From assembly GCF_023499255.1 (NCBI RefSeq), contig NZ_CP092183.1:2673501-2737500 (forward strand): 64,000 nucleotides of DNA, read 5' to 3'. Position numbers and translations under genes: made by a program. Below the pieces are notes generated by a model. The model ran no database searches. It was not told where the DNA came from and was given only the letters and a program-made list of their open reading frames with translations. Shown here piece by piece: positions 50,776 through 58,914 of the stretch. This DNA is from Couchioplanes caeruleus (GTDB taxonomy: Bacteria; Actinomycetota; Actinomycetes; Mycobacteriales; Micromonosporaceae). Within the stretch, counting starts at the first letter, position 1, and the number at the start of each line of letters is the position of its first letter.

Positions 50776-52353
50776 CTACCAGGTGCCGGCGCGGCGGGCC
50801 CGCCAGGGACGCCCGTCCGGGTCGTACATCAACCGGTACGCCGGGATCGCCCACAGCCGCTGGTGCCACGGGAGCCGCTCGGTCTCGTGCGGCACCAGGC
50901 GCCCCGGCGGACGGGGACCCTTCTCGCCGTCACGGTGCCAGTCGCGCAGCGCATCGGCGGACGCGTTCACCGCCCGTACGGCGGACTCGGGATCCACGAG
51001 GTCCTGGTCGTCGGACCGGTCCAGGTGCTCGCGCAGCAGCGCGAGCCGCAGATCGCGCGCGTAGACGCGCGCGCCGTCGCCGAGCCCGGCGGGATCGGTG
51101 GGAGAGCGCTCGTCACGGGTACGGTCGAGCACCGCGCACGAGAGCTCACTGTCGTGTGTCCACGAGCGACGGTTGAAGTTGTCGCTGCCCACGCTGGCCC
51201 ACACGTCGTCCACGACGCAGACCTTCGCGTGCACGTACACCGGCGTACCCTCGTGGTTCTCCACGTCGAAGACGTGCACCCGGTCCGGTGCGGCCCGGCG
51301 GCACAGCGAGATCGCCTGCTCGCGCCCGACCATGTTGGGCGGCAGCGCGAAGCGGCCGTCCACGTCCGGATGCCGCGGCACGACCGCGATCAGGTGCAGC
51401 CCGGGGTTGTCGTTGAGCGCGTCGGCGAACAGCTGCGCGACCTCCTTGGACCACAGGTACTGGTCCTCCAGGTAGATCAACCGCCGGGCCCGCTTGATGG
51501 CCTTGGTGTAGCCGCGGGCGATGCTCTGCTCGCCCCTCTTCGCGAACTGGTACGGCGGGCGCATCGCCGGATATGTCCGCAGCACCTGGATGTCGTGCGG
51601 CCCGCATTCCGGCGGGTCCGGCGGCTGCGGGGGCAACCGGTCGGCGCGCAGGTCGGCGTGCTTGAGCTTGTCGGTCACCGTCGAGATCGGGCCGTTCTGG
51701 TCCAGCGGCGTGGGATCGTTCCAGCGTTCACGGAACGCCAGATCGAGCGCGCCGACCACCGGGCCGCGCAACGCCAGCTGCACGTCGTGCCAGGGCGGAT
51801 TCTTACCGTACGCGGATGACATGGTCACCGCCTGTGGGTCACCACGGTGGTCGGCGTCGTCCCGCCGGCTGTGGCACAGGTCGATGCCGCCGGCGAACGC
51901 GATGTCACGCTCCGGAGCGCCGGGGTGGCGCAGGATGACGACCTTCTGGTGGTGCGACCCGCCCCGCCGTACCCGTTGATCGAGCAGCACCTCGCCACCC
52001 GCGGCCTCGACCTCCTCGCCGAGGTTGCGGTTCTCCTCCTCGCTGTACTGCATCTTGTCCAGATGCGAGCGCCACAGCAGGCCCTTGACCACGACGCCGC
52101 GTTTGGCGGCGGCGGAGAACAGCTCGGCGATGGTGGGTCCCTCGTCGCGCAGCCGCTCGTCCGGATCGCCGCGCCAGTCGGTGAAGAAGAGATGGTCGCC
52201 GTCACCCAGCGTTTCCACCTCGGTCGCCAGCCGGTCGAAATACGTTGCGCCGTGAAAGAGCGGTTCGGCGGTGTTTCCCCGGCACCAGGTGGGTATCTGT
52301 GAGTCCGGGTTGCCGCGCTCGTCCGCAGTCAGAAGCCAGTCCTCCAGTGACAC
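50776..52353 (-). CDS. Phospholipase D-like protein
   Basis: A 525-residue PLD-superfamily protein with two HKD-type sites: SHHQKVVILRHP plus AFAGGIDLCHSRRDD in the first half, and YVHAKVCVVDDVWASVGSDN in the second. The first site shows His-x-Lys with the following Gly-Gly-Ile-Asp, as in bacterial PLDs. No signal peptide is evident, so it is probably cytosolic or membrane-associated. GTG start with GGAAGGG upstream. It could cleave phosphodiester head groups or transfer phosphatidyl groups as cardiolipin synthases do; length and lack of TM helices favour a PLD. Confidence 0.92.
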   Translation of the reverse strand: MSLEDWLLTADERGNPDSQIPTWCRGNTAEPLFHGATYFDRLATEVETLGDGDHLFFTDWRGDPDERLRDEGPTIAELFSAAAKRGVVVKGLLWRSHLDKMQYSEEENRNLGEEVEAAGGEVLLDQRVRRGGSHHQKVVILRHPGAPERDIAFAGGIDLCHSRRDDADHRGDPQAVTMSSAYGKNPPWHDVQLALRGPVVGALDLAFRERWNDPTPLDQNGPISTVTDKLKHADLRADRLPPQPPDPPECGPHDIQVLRTYPAMRPPYQFAKRGEQSIARGYTKAIKRARRLIYLEDQYLWSKEVAQLFADALNDNPGLHLIAVVPRHPDVDGRFALPPNMVGREQAISLCRRAAPDRVHVFDVENHEGTPVYVHAKVCVVDDVWASVGSDNFNRRSWTHDSELSCAVLDRTRDERSPTDPAGLGDGARVYARDLRLALLREHLDRSDDQDLVDPESAVRAVNASADALRDWHRDGEKGPRPPGRLVPHETERLPWHQRLWAIPAYRLMYDPDGRPWRARRAGTW

Positions 52354-52451
52354 GGGGCAGCCCTTCCGAGGTCGACGACGCCCTCACGGTAGGCCCCTTG
52401 ACGGCCACCCGCACCCTGAGCCGCAGGTAATCCCCTTGTGAAGGACCACTG

Positions 52452-52580
52452 ATGAGCAGCGAACCCCTCGCCACCACCGCCACCCCGACCGACGCCGCCG
52501 CCGCTTCCGAGCGCGGTCTGCTGATCGCGATGCTGCTCCTGGTCGTCCTGGGCGTCGGAGCCATGTTCCTGATGTCCTGA
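52452..52580 (+). CDS. 42-residue single-pass membrane peptide
   Basis: A small gene with a good ribosome site (GAAGGA, 6 nt before the ATG). The product has a Thr/Ala-rich head (SSEPLATTATPTDAAAASE) and one hydrophobic helix (LLIAMLLLVVLGVGAMFLM) running to the C-terminus. It lies between the divergent phospholipase-like gene and the proline-rich membrane protein gene. I do not recognise a family. It could be a small regulator or subunit of an envelope complex; coding status rests on ribosome site, length and clean TM helix. Confidence 0.6.
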   Translation: MSSEPLATTATPTDAAAASERGLLIAMLLLVVLGVGAMFLMS

Positions 52581-52715
52581 CGCTGTGCTCTTGATCACCC
52601 TGAAGCGTTTTCGACGGGCCGGGGTGATCCGATGCGCCCGGCTTGTCCTCCGGCGCGATCCGGCTGACGGGAACCGGGCAGCATCCTGTCGTACGGGTCA
52701 TCCATACTCGTCGTC

Positions 52716-54230
52716 ATGACGGGGGAGCCGGCTTTCAGCAGCGCAATGATCGAAGTCCCGCCCGCGGAGGCGGCGACGGGCACGACCAGGGCGCTCTGGT
52801 CGCCCACCCACGGCTCGCTCACCGTGACGGTGCCGCCGGGCACGGTGGACGGCGCGGTGGTCTGGGTCGACGCGCCGGCCGGCCGGGTGGCGGTGACCAT
52901 CCGGGTGTCGACGCCGTTCACGCCGCCGCCTCCGTTCCCGGCTTCCGGTCCTCCTGCTTCCGGTCCTCCGGCTTCGGGGCCGCCGGCTTCCGGGGCTCCG
53001 GCTGGTGGTTTTCCGGTTCCGGGCGGGTTTCCTCCGCCCGGTGCTTATCCGCCGGGTGCGTATCCGCCCGGTGCTTATCCGCCCGGGCCTGGCGGTGCTT
53101 TTCCTCCGGGGGCGCCCGGTGCCTACCCACCGGGGCAGCCCGGGGCCTATCCGCCCGGACCTGCCGGTTCATACCCGCCCGGTGCATACCCGCCTGGTGC
53201 CTATCCGCCCGGTGCTTATCCGCCCGGCTACGGTCCCGGTCCCGCGTTTGCCGGGCCGCCGCAGGCCACCCCGCGCACCGGCCGGCGCAACCAGATCATC
53301 GGCATCGCCCTCGCGGCGGTCCTCATCGTCGGCTGCTGCGGCGCGATCCGCCTCATCACCAGCGGCGACGACGACACCCCGCAGGCCGACCCCCGGCGGA
53401 TCACCGCCACCACCGGCGCCACCACCTCCGGCCCGGTCACCAAGGAGCAGTACGCGCAGCTCCTGGCCGGCTCGGACAGCGCGATCAAGGCCACCTTCGG
53501 CAAGCTCAACACCTCGGACGACGCCGCATTCGCCAGGGCGGCACCCGCGGCGGCCGGCTCGATCCGCGCCGAGGCACAGAAGCTGCGCGCCACCACGCCC
53601 CCGCCGGCCGTCGCGGCCGCGCATGCGCAGCTGACCCTCGAGCTGCAGAGCCTCGGTGACATGGTGGAGGAGACCGCGAGCACCAAGCAGGACTGCCCCG
53701 CGGCGTCGCCGTACACCTCGGTGCTCCAGTCCGGCTGGGCGGACAACCTGCGCGCGGACGCCCGGAAGCTCGCGTCCGCGGACCCCGCGTACAAGTTCGG
53801 CACATTCCTGCCGGCCGCCCCGAAGGAACAGAACCGCCGCCTCAAGACGGGGACGTTCGTCAAGCGGACCAGCACGGGCGGCCTCGGCCACCTGAAGATC
53901 AAGAACGGCGCGGACGACACGACGATCTCGCTCGTCCCCACCAAGGGCAAGAAACCCAAGCCGATCTTCACCGTGTACGTCCGCGGCGGCGGCTCGTTCA
54001 CGGCCAAGGGCATCCGCGACGGCACGTACCGCATCTACACGGCATCGGGCGAAGACTGGGACAAGGCCGGCAAGGGCTTCACCCGGGACTGCGCGTTCAG
54101 CAAGTTCGACGACACGTTCAAGTTCACGACAACGTCGTACTCGTCGTCGATCTGGACCATCACGCTCACCCCGATCATCGGCGGCAACGCGTCCACGAGC
54201 GACGTCGACCCGAACAGCTTCCCGAACTGA
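52716..54230 (+). CDS. Proline-rich repeat membrane protein
   Basis: A 504-residue protein in three parts. The first about 70 residues look like a beta-domain (LWSPTHGSLTVTVPPGTV, VAVTIRVSTPF). Then come about 100 residues of PASGP and GAYPP repeats, a TM helix (IIGIALAAVLIVGCCGAIRL, near residue 200), and an extracellular domain of about 280 residues with no family I recognise (KEQYAQLLAGSDSAIKATFG, TFVKRTSTGGLGHLKIKNG, PIFTVYVRGGGSFTAKGIR). Cytosolic proline repeats followed by one TM and an outer domain are common in actinobacterial envelope proteins. ATG start without a strong ribosome site. Function unknown. Confidence 0.85.
   Translation: MTGEPAFSSAMIEVPPAEAATGTTRALWSPTHGSLTVTVPPGTVDGAVVWVDAPAGRVAVTIRVSTPFTPPPPFPASGPPASGPPASGPPASGAPAGGFPVPGGFPPPGAYPPGAYPPGAYPPGPGGAFPPGAPGAYPPGQPGAYPPGPAGSYPPGAYPPGAYPPGAYPPGYGPGPAFAGPPQATPRTGRRNQIIGIALAAVLIVGCCGAIRLITSGDDDTPQADPRRITATTGATTSGPVTKEQYAQLLAGSDSAIKATFGKLNTSDDAAFARAAPAAAGSIRAEAQKLRATTPPPAVAAAHAQLTLELQSLGDMVEETASTKQDCPAASPYTSVLQSGWADNLRADARKLASADPAYKFGTFLPAAPKEQNRRLKTGTFVKRTSTGGLGHLKIKNGADDTTISLVPTKGKKPKPIFTVYVRGGGSFTAKGIRDGTYRIYTASGEDWDKAGKGFTRDCAFSKFDDTFKFTTTSYSSSIWTITLTPIIGGNASTSDVDPNSFPN
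52936..53227 (+). repeat. 15-bp coding repeats encoding PASGP and GAYPP units
   Basis: The first block repeats CTTCCGGTCCTCCTG-like units giving PASGP four times. The second repeats GTGCTTATCCGCCCG-like units giving GAYPP about nine times, with some interruptions. The DNA repeats are imperfect but period 15 holds, so length variation between strains is likely. They code for a flexible cytosolic region. Confidence 0.85.
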
Positions 54231-54698
54231 CCGCGTCGACCCCGGCCCGGCCGTCGGGCGTCCGCCATCCGGCTGCGCGCGTCGTACAGGGGGCGTCGGA
54301 CTTGGGCCGGTCGGCTGGCTTCAGCGGCGGCGCGTCGGGCGTCGGGCATGGGGCGTCGGACTTGGGCCGGTCGGCTGGCTTCACGGCGGCGCGCGTCGGG
54401 CAGGGGGTGTCGGACTCAGGGCGGCGGTCGGCTTCAGCGGCGTCCGGCGTCGGTGTTCCGGCGTGCGGGTGTCGGCGTGCGGGTGTCGGCGTCCGAGCGT
54501 CGGCGTCCGGCGACGTGTTCCGGCTGCACGGTTGGCCGCCCCTCGGCGTGGCTCGGGTGCTGCTGACCCACGTCCCGGGGCGGCTTCTTCGCTCGGCAAG
54601 GCGCCGGTGTGGTCGACCGCGTCGTCCTTGCCGTTCGTCGGCACGCCGCTGACGGCCGGAGTGGGCTGGGCCATGCCCGTGGCCCGCCCCGGGTGCTG
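54231..54698. repeat. Repeat-bearing intergenic region
   Basis: This 468-bp gap has no convincing gene. A 34-bp sequence occurs twice with a 60-bp period, at 54290-54323 and 54350-54383, followed by a degenerate third copy from about 54403. Beyond, TGCGGGTGTCGGCG-like units repeat around 54474-54520. Short frames cross the region but lack ribosome sites and have compositions dictated by the repeats. It lies between the ends of two convergent genes. Confidence 0.75.
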
Positions 54699-55397
54699 TC
54701 AGATCACGCGGAAGTCGGTGACGAAGGCGGCCACCTCTCCGGCTGCCGTACGCCCCACAAAGCTCGCATACGCCCCGTCGCCGCACCCTGGCTCGACCGC
54801 CACCACGTTGGCGCCGGTCGCGGGATCGGTCACTGCGCCCACCATCCCGGGGACCTCGGGCGGCACGGACGGCACGAACGTCTCCTCGACCTCCGCGTAG
54901 TCCCATGTGGACAAAGCCTTCAGCGCCCGCTCATCGGTGAGCGTGGCGAGGCCCGTGTCGACGGGGTGCACGACGAAGCCGTCCTCGTCCAGCTCAGCCG
55001 GGCCCGTGACGACCGCCGGCTCCCACGATGTGATCGGCTCGTCGCGGATGACGAGGTGGAGGGCCGCCGTTCGCCTGTTCGCCTCCACCCGGTTGCGCAG
55101 CGGTGGCCCGGGGTGTGCCGGGACGGTCACGAGGCTGTGGGACGGTGGGAGCCCCCGCACGGCCAGGTATGCGACGGCGACCCAGGCGCGGAGCGGGTAG
55201 CGCCCCGGAGGCACGCCGACGGTGAAGGGCAGCGCCTCGCCGGTGCGGGCGAGGGGGTCGCAGGCGACGACGCGGCCCGTCGGGAGGGTCACGTCGCCGA
55301 GTGGAACCATGGTCAGCTGGTAGTCGTGGGCGTCGTCGGAGTGTCGCGCGCCCTCGGTCAGGAGCCGGTCCAGCATCTCGCCGATGTCCACAGCCAT
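54699..55397 (-). CDS. DUF4241-family protein
   Basis: A 232-residue protein matching DUF4241: GRVVACDPLARTGEALPF and VPPGRYPLRAWVA at the N-terminal half, and GCGDGAYASFVGRTAAGEV with VAAFVTDFRVI at the C-terminus are its recurrent pieces. No catalytic motif or membrane segment is seen. The function of the family is unknown to me; members often occur near immunity or polymorphic-toxin loci, but no toxin is visible here. ATG at 55397 chosen; a GTG or ATG further upstream (to 55442) is possible. Confidence 0.75.
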   Translation of the reverse strand: MAVDIGEMLDRLLTEGARHSDDAHDYQLTMVPLGDVTLPTGRVVACDPLARTGEALPFTVGVPPGRYPLRAWVAVAYLAVRGLPPSHSLVTVPAHPGPPLRNRVEANRRTAALHLVIRDEPITSWEPAVVTGPAELDEDGFVVHPVDTGLATLTDERALKALSTWDYAEVEETFVPSVPPEVPGMVGAVTDPATGANVVAVEPGCGDGAYASFVGRTAAGEVAAFVTDFRVI

Positions 55398-55472
55398 GCC
55401 CCGCAGGTTATCGGCGACCACCGACAAAACCGCGGGCCTCACGAACGCGCCGGAACGCGACGCGACTCACCC

Positions 55473-55718
55473 CGCGCCACGCGACGTGAGCCGGCCCGCG
55501 CAAGGCGAGGTGAGTAACTCCCGCGCAGGGGGAGATGAGTCAGCGCCACGCAACGGGAGGTGAGCCTGGCCCGTGCACGCGAGACGAGTCAGCGTCGCCC
55601 AACGCGGGGTAAGCCAATGCCGCCCAAGGCGAGTGAGCGGGCACCGCGCAAGGCGAGATGAGCCGGTCCCGGGCAACGGGAGGGACGCGGCGCCGGGCAC
55701 CGTGAGGTGGCCCGGCGC
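55473..55718. repeat. Degenerate 24-25-bp tandem repeat array, about ten units
   Basis: About ten head-to-tail units of 24 or 25 bp with approximate consensus CGCGCAAGGCGAGGTGAGCC plus five variable bases fill most of the 353 bp between the DUF4241 and pirin genes. Each unit retains a GCA-GGAG-TGAG core; individual units differ at 3-8 positions, so the array is old. No open frame with a ribosome site crosses it, and there are no spacers of the CRISPR kind. The first 75 bp of the gap (55398-55472) hold nothing recognisable beyond the DUF4241 start region. Confidence 0.8.
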
Positions 55719-55750
55719 CGCGCACCACGTCAAGGAACTGGTCTCCCGGC

Positions 55751-56722
55751 TCAGCTTGTGTGCGGCAGCCGTTCCGCCGGGATGACCCCAAGCCGGCCCT
55801 TCTGATAGTCCTCGAACGCCTGCATGAGCTCTTCCCGCGTGTTCATCACGAACGGCCCGTAGTGCGCGACCGGCTCGCGGATCGGGCGTCCACCCAGGAT
55901 GAACAGCTCCATCGCCGGGGTGTTGCTGTCCTGGTCCGCGTCTGCCGCCACCCGGATCGCGTCGCCGGCGGAGAGGGCGGCGAGTTGGCCGGACTGCAGG
56001 GGCCGGCGGTCCGTGCCGATCGTGCCGCGGCCGGCGAGGACGTACACGAGGGCGTTGTAGTCGGGTTGCCAGGGGAGGTCGAGTTGCGCTCCCGGCTGGA
56101 GGGTCACGTGGGCGAGGTTGATCGGGGTGTGGGTGGAGCCGGGGCCGTCGTGGCCGGCGACCGTGCCGGCGATGACGCGGATCAGGCTGCCGCCGTCCGG
56201 GGTGGTCAGCAGCGCCGCTTCGCGGCCGCGGATGTCCTGGTACTTGGGGGCGATCATCTTGGCCGTGCGGGGGAGGTTCACCCACAGTTGCAGGCCGTGG
56301 AAGAGGCCGCCGCTCATGACGAGCTTTTCCGGCGGGGCCTCGATGTGCAGGATGCCCGCGCCGGCGGTCATCCACTGGGTATCGCCGTTGGTGATGGTGC
56401 CGCCGCCCCCGTTGGAGTCCTGGTGGTCCATCGTGCCGTCGATCATGTACGTGACGGTTTCGAAGCCGCGGTGCGGGTGCCACGGGGTGCCCTTCGGCTC
56501 GCCCGGCGCGTAGTCGACCTCGCCCATCTGGTCGAGATGGATGAACGGGTCCAGCTCGCTCAGCGGTACGCCGGCGAACGCGCGCCGGACCGGGAAGCCC
56601 TCGCCCTCGTAGCCGGTGGGGGCGGTGGTGAGGCGGCGGACCGGGCGGTAGCGGGTGGTGGCCTCGTCGAGCCGGGGCAGGCGGGGGAGGACGAGGACGT
56701 CGTCGACGGTGATCGCGGGCAT
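55751..56722 (-). CDS. Pirin-family protein
   Basis: A 323-residue double-cupin protein. Metal ligands of the N-terminal cupin are visible in GTPWHPHRGFETVTYMIDG and the His of GAGILHIEAPPE; MDHQDSNGGGGTI, GLFHGLQLWVNLPRTAKM and MELFILGGRPIREPVAHYG are conserved in pirins. Some pirins have quercetin dioxygenase activity; others act as redox-sensitive regulators. It follows the MarR gene by 11 bp on the same strand, an arrangement that suggests MarR controls it. ATG start. Family secure, activity unknown. Confidence 0.93.
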   Translation of the reverse strand: MPAITVDDVLVLPRLPRLDEATTRYRPVRRLTTAPTGYEGEGFPVRRAFAGVPLSELDPFIHLDQMGEVDYAPGEPKGTPWHPHRGFETVTYMIDGTMDHQDSNGGGGTITNGDTQWMTAGAGILHIEAPPEKLVMSGGLFHGLQLWVNLPRTAKMIAPKYQDIRGREAALLTTPDGGSLIRVIAGTVAGHDGPGSTHTPINLAHVTLQPGAQLDLPWQPDYNALVYVLAGRGTIGTDRRPLQSGQLAALSAGDAIRVAADADQDSNTPAMELFILGGRPIREPVAHYGPFVMNTREELMQAFEDYQKGRLGVIPAERLPHTS

Positions 56723-56733
56723 GGCAGCCCCCT

Positions 56734-57270
56734 TCAGGCGGTGGTGGCCGGCCGGGAGATACGGCCGGAAGACGAGGAAGTGGCGGAGGTGCGGCCGGAG
56801 GAAGCGGAAGCGGAGGGCGCGCCGGGCCGAAGGCGTGCGCCGAGCCGGGAGAACACGTCCGCGAGGACGGCGATCTCCGTGTCGTCGAGGTCGTCGATGA
56901 AGCTGTCCCGGACGGTGGCCAGGTGCAGCGGCGCCGCGGCGACCAGCGCCGCCATGCCGGCGTCGGTGAGCACGGCCTCCTGGCCGCGGCCGTCGGCCGG
57001 GCAGCTCTGTTTGCGGACCAGGCCGCGCTTGATCATGGAGGTGATCTGGTACGTGACGCGGCTGGGCGAGAAGACCATCCGGCTGGCGAGCTCGCCCATG
57101 CGGAGCCGGCGTCCCGGTGCCTCCGAGAGCACCACCAGCACGTGGTAGTCCGCCATGCTGAGGCCGGTGGCCGCGCGCAGGTCGTCCTCGAGGCGGGTCT
57201 GCAGCGCCCAGCTGCTCTCGATGTAGGCGCGCCAGCAGGCCTGCTGTGCGGCGTCGAGCGGTTCGGCCAT
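56734..57270 (-). CDS. MarR-family transcriptional regulator
   Basis: A 178-residue winged-helix regulator. The DNA-binding part is DYHVLVVLSEAPGRRLRMGE, then LASRMVFSPSRVTYQITSMI, KRGLVRKQSCPADGRGQEAV, LTDAG; helices on both sides form the dimer interface. The C-terminal about 25 residues are a Ser/Arg-rich tail. It lies directly upstream of pirin, its likely target, and probably represses its own promoter at the AT-rich site just before its ATG. The inducing ligand is unknown, often a phenolic compound in this family. Confidence 0.92.
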   Translation of the reverse strand: MAEPLDAAQQACWRAYIESSWALQTRLEDDLRAATGLSMADYHVLVVLSEAPGRRLRMGELASRMVFSPSRVTYQITSMIKRGLVRKQSCPADGRGQEAVLTDAGMAALVAAAPLHLATVRDSFIDDLDDTEIAVLADVFSRLGARLRPGAPSASASSGRTSATSSSSGRISRPATTA

Positions 57271-57283
57271 GTCCCGACGCTAA

Positions 57284-57303
57284 CTCTTTAAAATCTGAAA
57301 TAC
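57284..57303. promoter_or_regulatory. AT-rich promoter/operator candidate before the MarR gene
   Basis: CTCTTTAAAATCTGAAATAC is a 20-bp AT-rich island in otherwise very GC-rich DNA, 14-33 bp upstream of the MarR ATG. It is partly palindromic about TTTAAA and is where a promoter and an autoregulatory MarR site would be expected. No exact consensus is claimed. Confidence 0.4.
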
Positions 57304-57322
57304 CAGGGGTACGCGACCGGGG

Positions 57323-57928
57323 TCACAGGCCGAGCAGCCGGGCGAGTTCGTGCAGGTCCCGGATCGCGATGTCCCCGTCCACTCCCTTGAGCGCCGCCAC
57401 GGTCGCTCCCGCCGCCCGGCCGGCCGTCACGCCCACCTCGGCGTCCTCGACCACCAGGCACCGCGACGGTGCCACGCCCAGCAGCTCGGCGCCGCGCACG
57501 TACCCCTCGGGGTCGGGCTTGCCGGCAGTGATGTCCTCGACCGTGACCAGCACCGGTGCCGCGATCCCGGCAGCGCCGAGCCGGGCCTTCGCGAGGCGTA
57601 CGTCGGCGCTGGTCACGACCGCCCAGGGCAGCGTCAGGGCGGCCAGCAGCTCGGCAGTCCCGGGCGTGGCCACGACGTCGGACAGGTCGTCGTACTGCAG
57701 CTCCAGCTGGCGCGCCGCGGCGGCGGTCACTCCGGCCTCGTCCAGATCGGGGCGGATGATGCGGACCGTACGCTCGGCCGGCGCGCCGTGCGCGATCTCC
57801 AGCACCGTCGCGGGGTCGGCGCCGTGCTCGCCGGCCCAGACCCGCCAGGCCCGTTCCACGGCGGCGTCGGAGTCGACGAGAGTGCCGTCCATGTCGAAGA
57901 GCACGGCCTCGATGCGGGTCAGATCCAC
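57323..57928 (-). CDS. HAD-superfamily hydrolase, beta-phosphoglucomutase-like
   Basis: A 201-residue HAD phosphatase. Motif I is AVLFDMDGTLVDSDAAVE, motif II VVTSADV, motif III the lysine of ITAGKPDPEGYV, and motif IV LVVEDAEVGVTAGRAAGAT. A helical cap lies after motif I. It would dephosphorylate a sugar phosphate or similar metabolite. GTG at 57928 starts at VDLTRIEAV, with GGGGG upstream as ribosome site. It follows a nucleotidyltransferase gene by 20 bp on the same strand. Substrate unknown. Confidence 0.88.
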   Translation of the reverse strand: MDLTRIEAVLFDMDGTLVDSDAAVERAWRVWAGEHGADPATVLEIAHGAPAERTVRIIRPDLDEAGVTAAAARQLELQYDDLSDVVATPGTAELLAALTLPWAVVTSADVRLAKARLGAAGIAAPVLVTVEDITAGKPDPEGYVRGAELLGVAPSRCLVVEDAEVGVTAGRAAGATVAALKGVDGDIAIRDLHELARLLGL

Positions 57929-57948
57929 GTGCGCCCCCAATATCCTCG

Positions 57949-58437
57949 TCAAGCGAGTATAAGTGGAGGCAGCAGCGCGAGGTCGTCTCCCCACCCGTCC
58001 AGGACGTCTCCGAGACCGCGCTCGCGTGCCAGCCGCGCGACGGCGGGGAAGAGCGAGACGGGATCGGCGGCCACGCGCTCGGGCAGAGTCGCGTCCCACG
58101 GCGCTTCCAGCGGGTACGTCTCCAGCTCCCACCGCAGGCACTTGTTGTACGGCCGCAGCCGCCCGTGCAGCGCGAAGACCGTGGTCAGCAGCCACGACGT
58201 GCTCTCCGCCTCGTCGAGCCGCGCGGCCACGGGGTCTCCGTCGCGGCGGCTCTTCGCGACGTCGAGTGTGGCCGTACGCCGTGGCTCATGACCGTCCGCC
58301 GCGACCAGCACGACGTCGTGGTCGGAATGGGCGGTCGCCGTGCCCCGGGCGTGCGAGCCGGTCAGAACCAGTCCGAGCACGCCCGGATCGGCGGTGGCGG
58401 CTTGGACGAACCGGGCGTAATCCTCGGACGCTGTCAC
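57949..58437 (-). CDS. Nucleotidyltransferase-domain protein
   Basis: A 162-residue protein with the minimal nucleotidyltransferase active site: LTGSHARGTATAHSDHDVVL, giving Gly-Ser and the Asp-x-Asp-like pair (Asp-His-Asp). The C-terminal helices (WLLTTVFALHGRLRPYNKCL, then WELETYPLEAPW) are of the type found in aminoglycoside or small-molecule adenylyltransferases and orphan NTases. No HEPN partner is adjacent. Substrate unknown. Confidence 0.82.
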   Translation of the reverse strand: MTASEDYARFVQAATADPGVLGLVLTGSHARGTATAHSDHDVVLVAADGHEPRRTATLDVAKSRRDGDPVAARLDEAESTSWLLTTVFALHGRLRPYNKCLRWELETYPLEAPWDATLPERVAADPVSLFPAVARLARERGLGDVLDGWGDDLALLPPLILA

Positions 58438-58451
58438 ACGGGGCAGGGTAG

Positions 58452-58874
58452 TCAGATCCGGTAGTAGACCCGTACCTCATATCCGGTGCGGGTGGGATGC
58501 CAGCCGACGTCGTCGACGTCGACCACCTCGGGACGGCCGGCCAGCCAGCCCGCGGCCATCTCCAGCGCCTCGGCCGGCGTCTTGCCGGTGAACGTCATGC
58601 GCCGTGCCGCGTCCTCGGCCGCCGCGGGGGCGTGGCGCGGGAACGTCTGCGCCGCCACGGTCGGCTCCGGCCCGGTGACCACCGCGGTGGGCCCGACGGC
58701 CCGGCCGTCGCGGACGCCCTGGACGAACCAGTCGTTGATCGTCTCGTCGTGCTCGACGGCCCAGCCGCTGACCGGGCCCACGTCGTCGGCGATCGCGTGC
58801 TTGGCGTTGTCCAGGGCGGCGTCCAGGGTGGCGAGCTCGATGTCGTCGCCGTTGTACTCGACCCGGTACGTCAT
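58452..58874 (-). CDS. Conserved hypothetical protein
   Basis: A 140-residue soluble, acidic protein with no signal peptide or TM helix. It begins MTYRVEYNGDDIELATLDA and ends GYEVRVYYRI; a central region (NDWFVQGVRDGRAVGPTAV) and a helix AARRMTFTGKTPAEALEMAA are the most structured-looking parts. I do not recognise a family. ATG start; it precedes the nucleotidyltransferase by 14 bp on the same strand and may be co-transcribed. Confidence 0.65.
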   Translation of the reverse strand: MTYRVEYNGDDIELATLDAALDNAKHAIADDVGPVSGWAVEHDETINDWFVQGVRDGRAVGPTAVVTGPEPTVAAQTFPRHAPAAAEDAARRMTFTGKTPAEALEMAAGWLAGRPEVVDVDDVGWHPTRTGYEVRVYYRI

Positions 58875-58914
58875 GGGCGTGCCTGTACCCCGCGGCGGCG
58901 GAAACTAGGCCCGG

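Noticed and set aside
54302..54652. A 116-codon plus-strand frame in the repeat-bearing gap.
   Set aside because: No ribosome site; residues follow from DNA repeats, and similar frames exist on the other strand.
55473..55718. CRISPR array.
   Set aside because: Units are head-to-tail with no unique spacers, are too diverged, and there are no cas genes.
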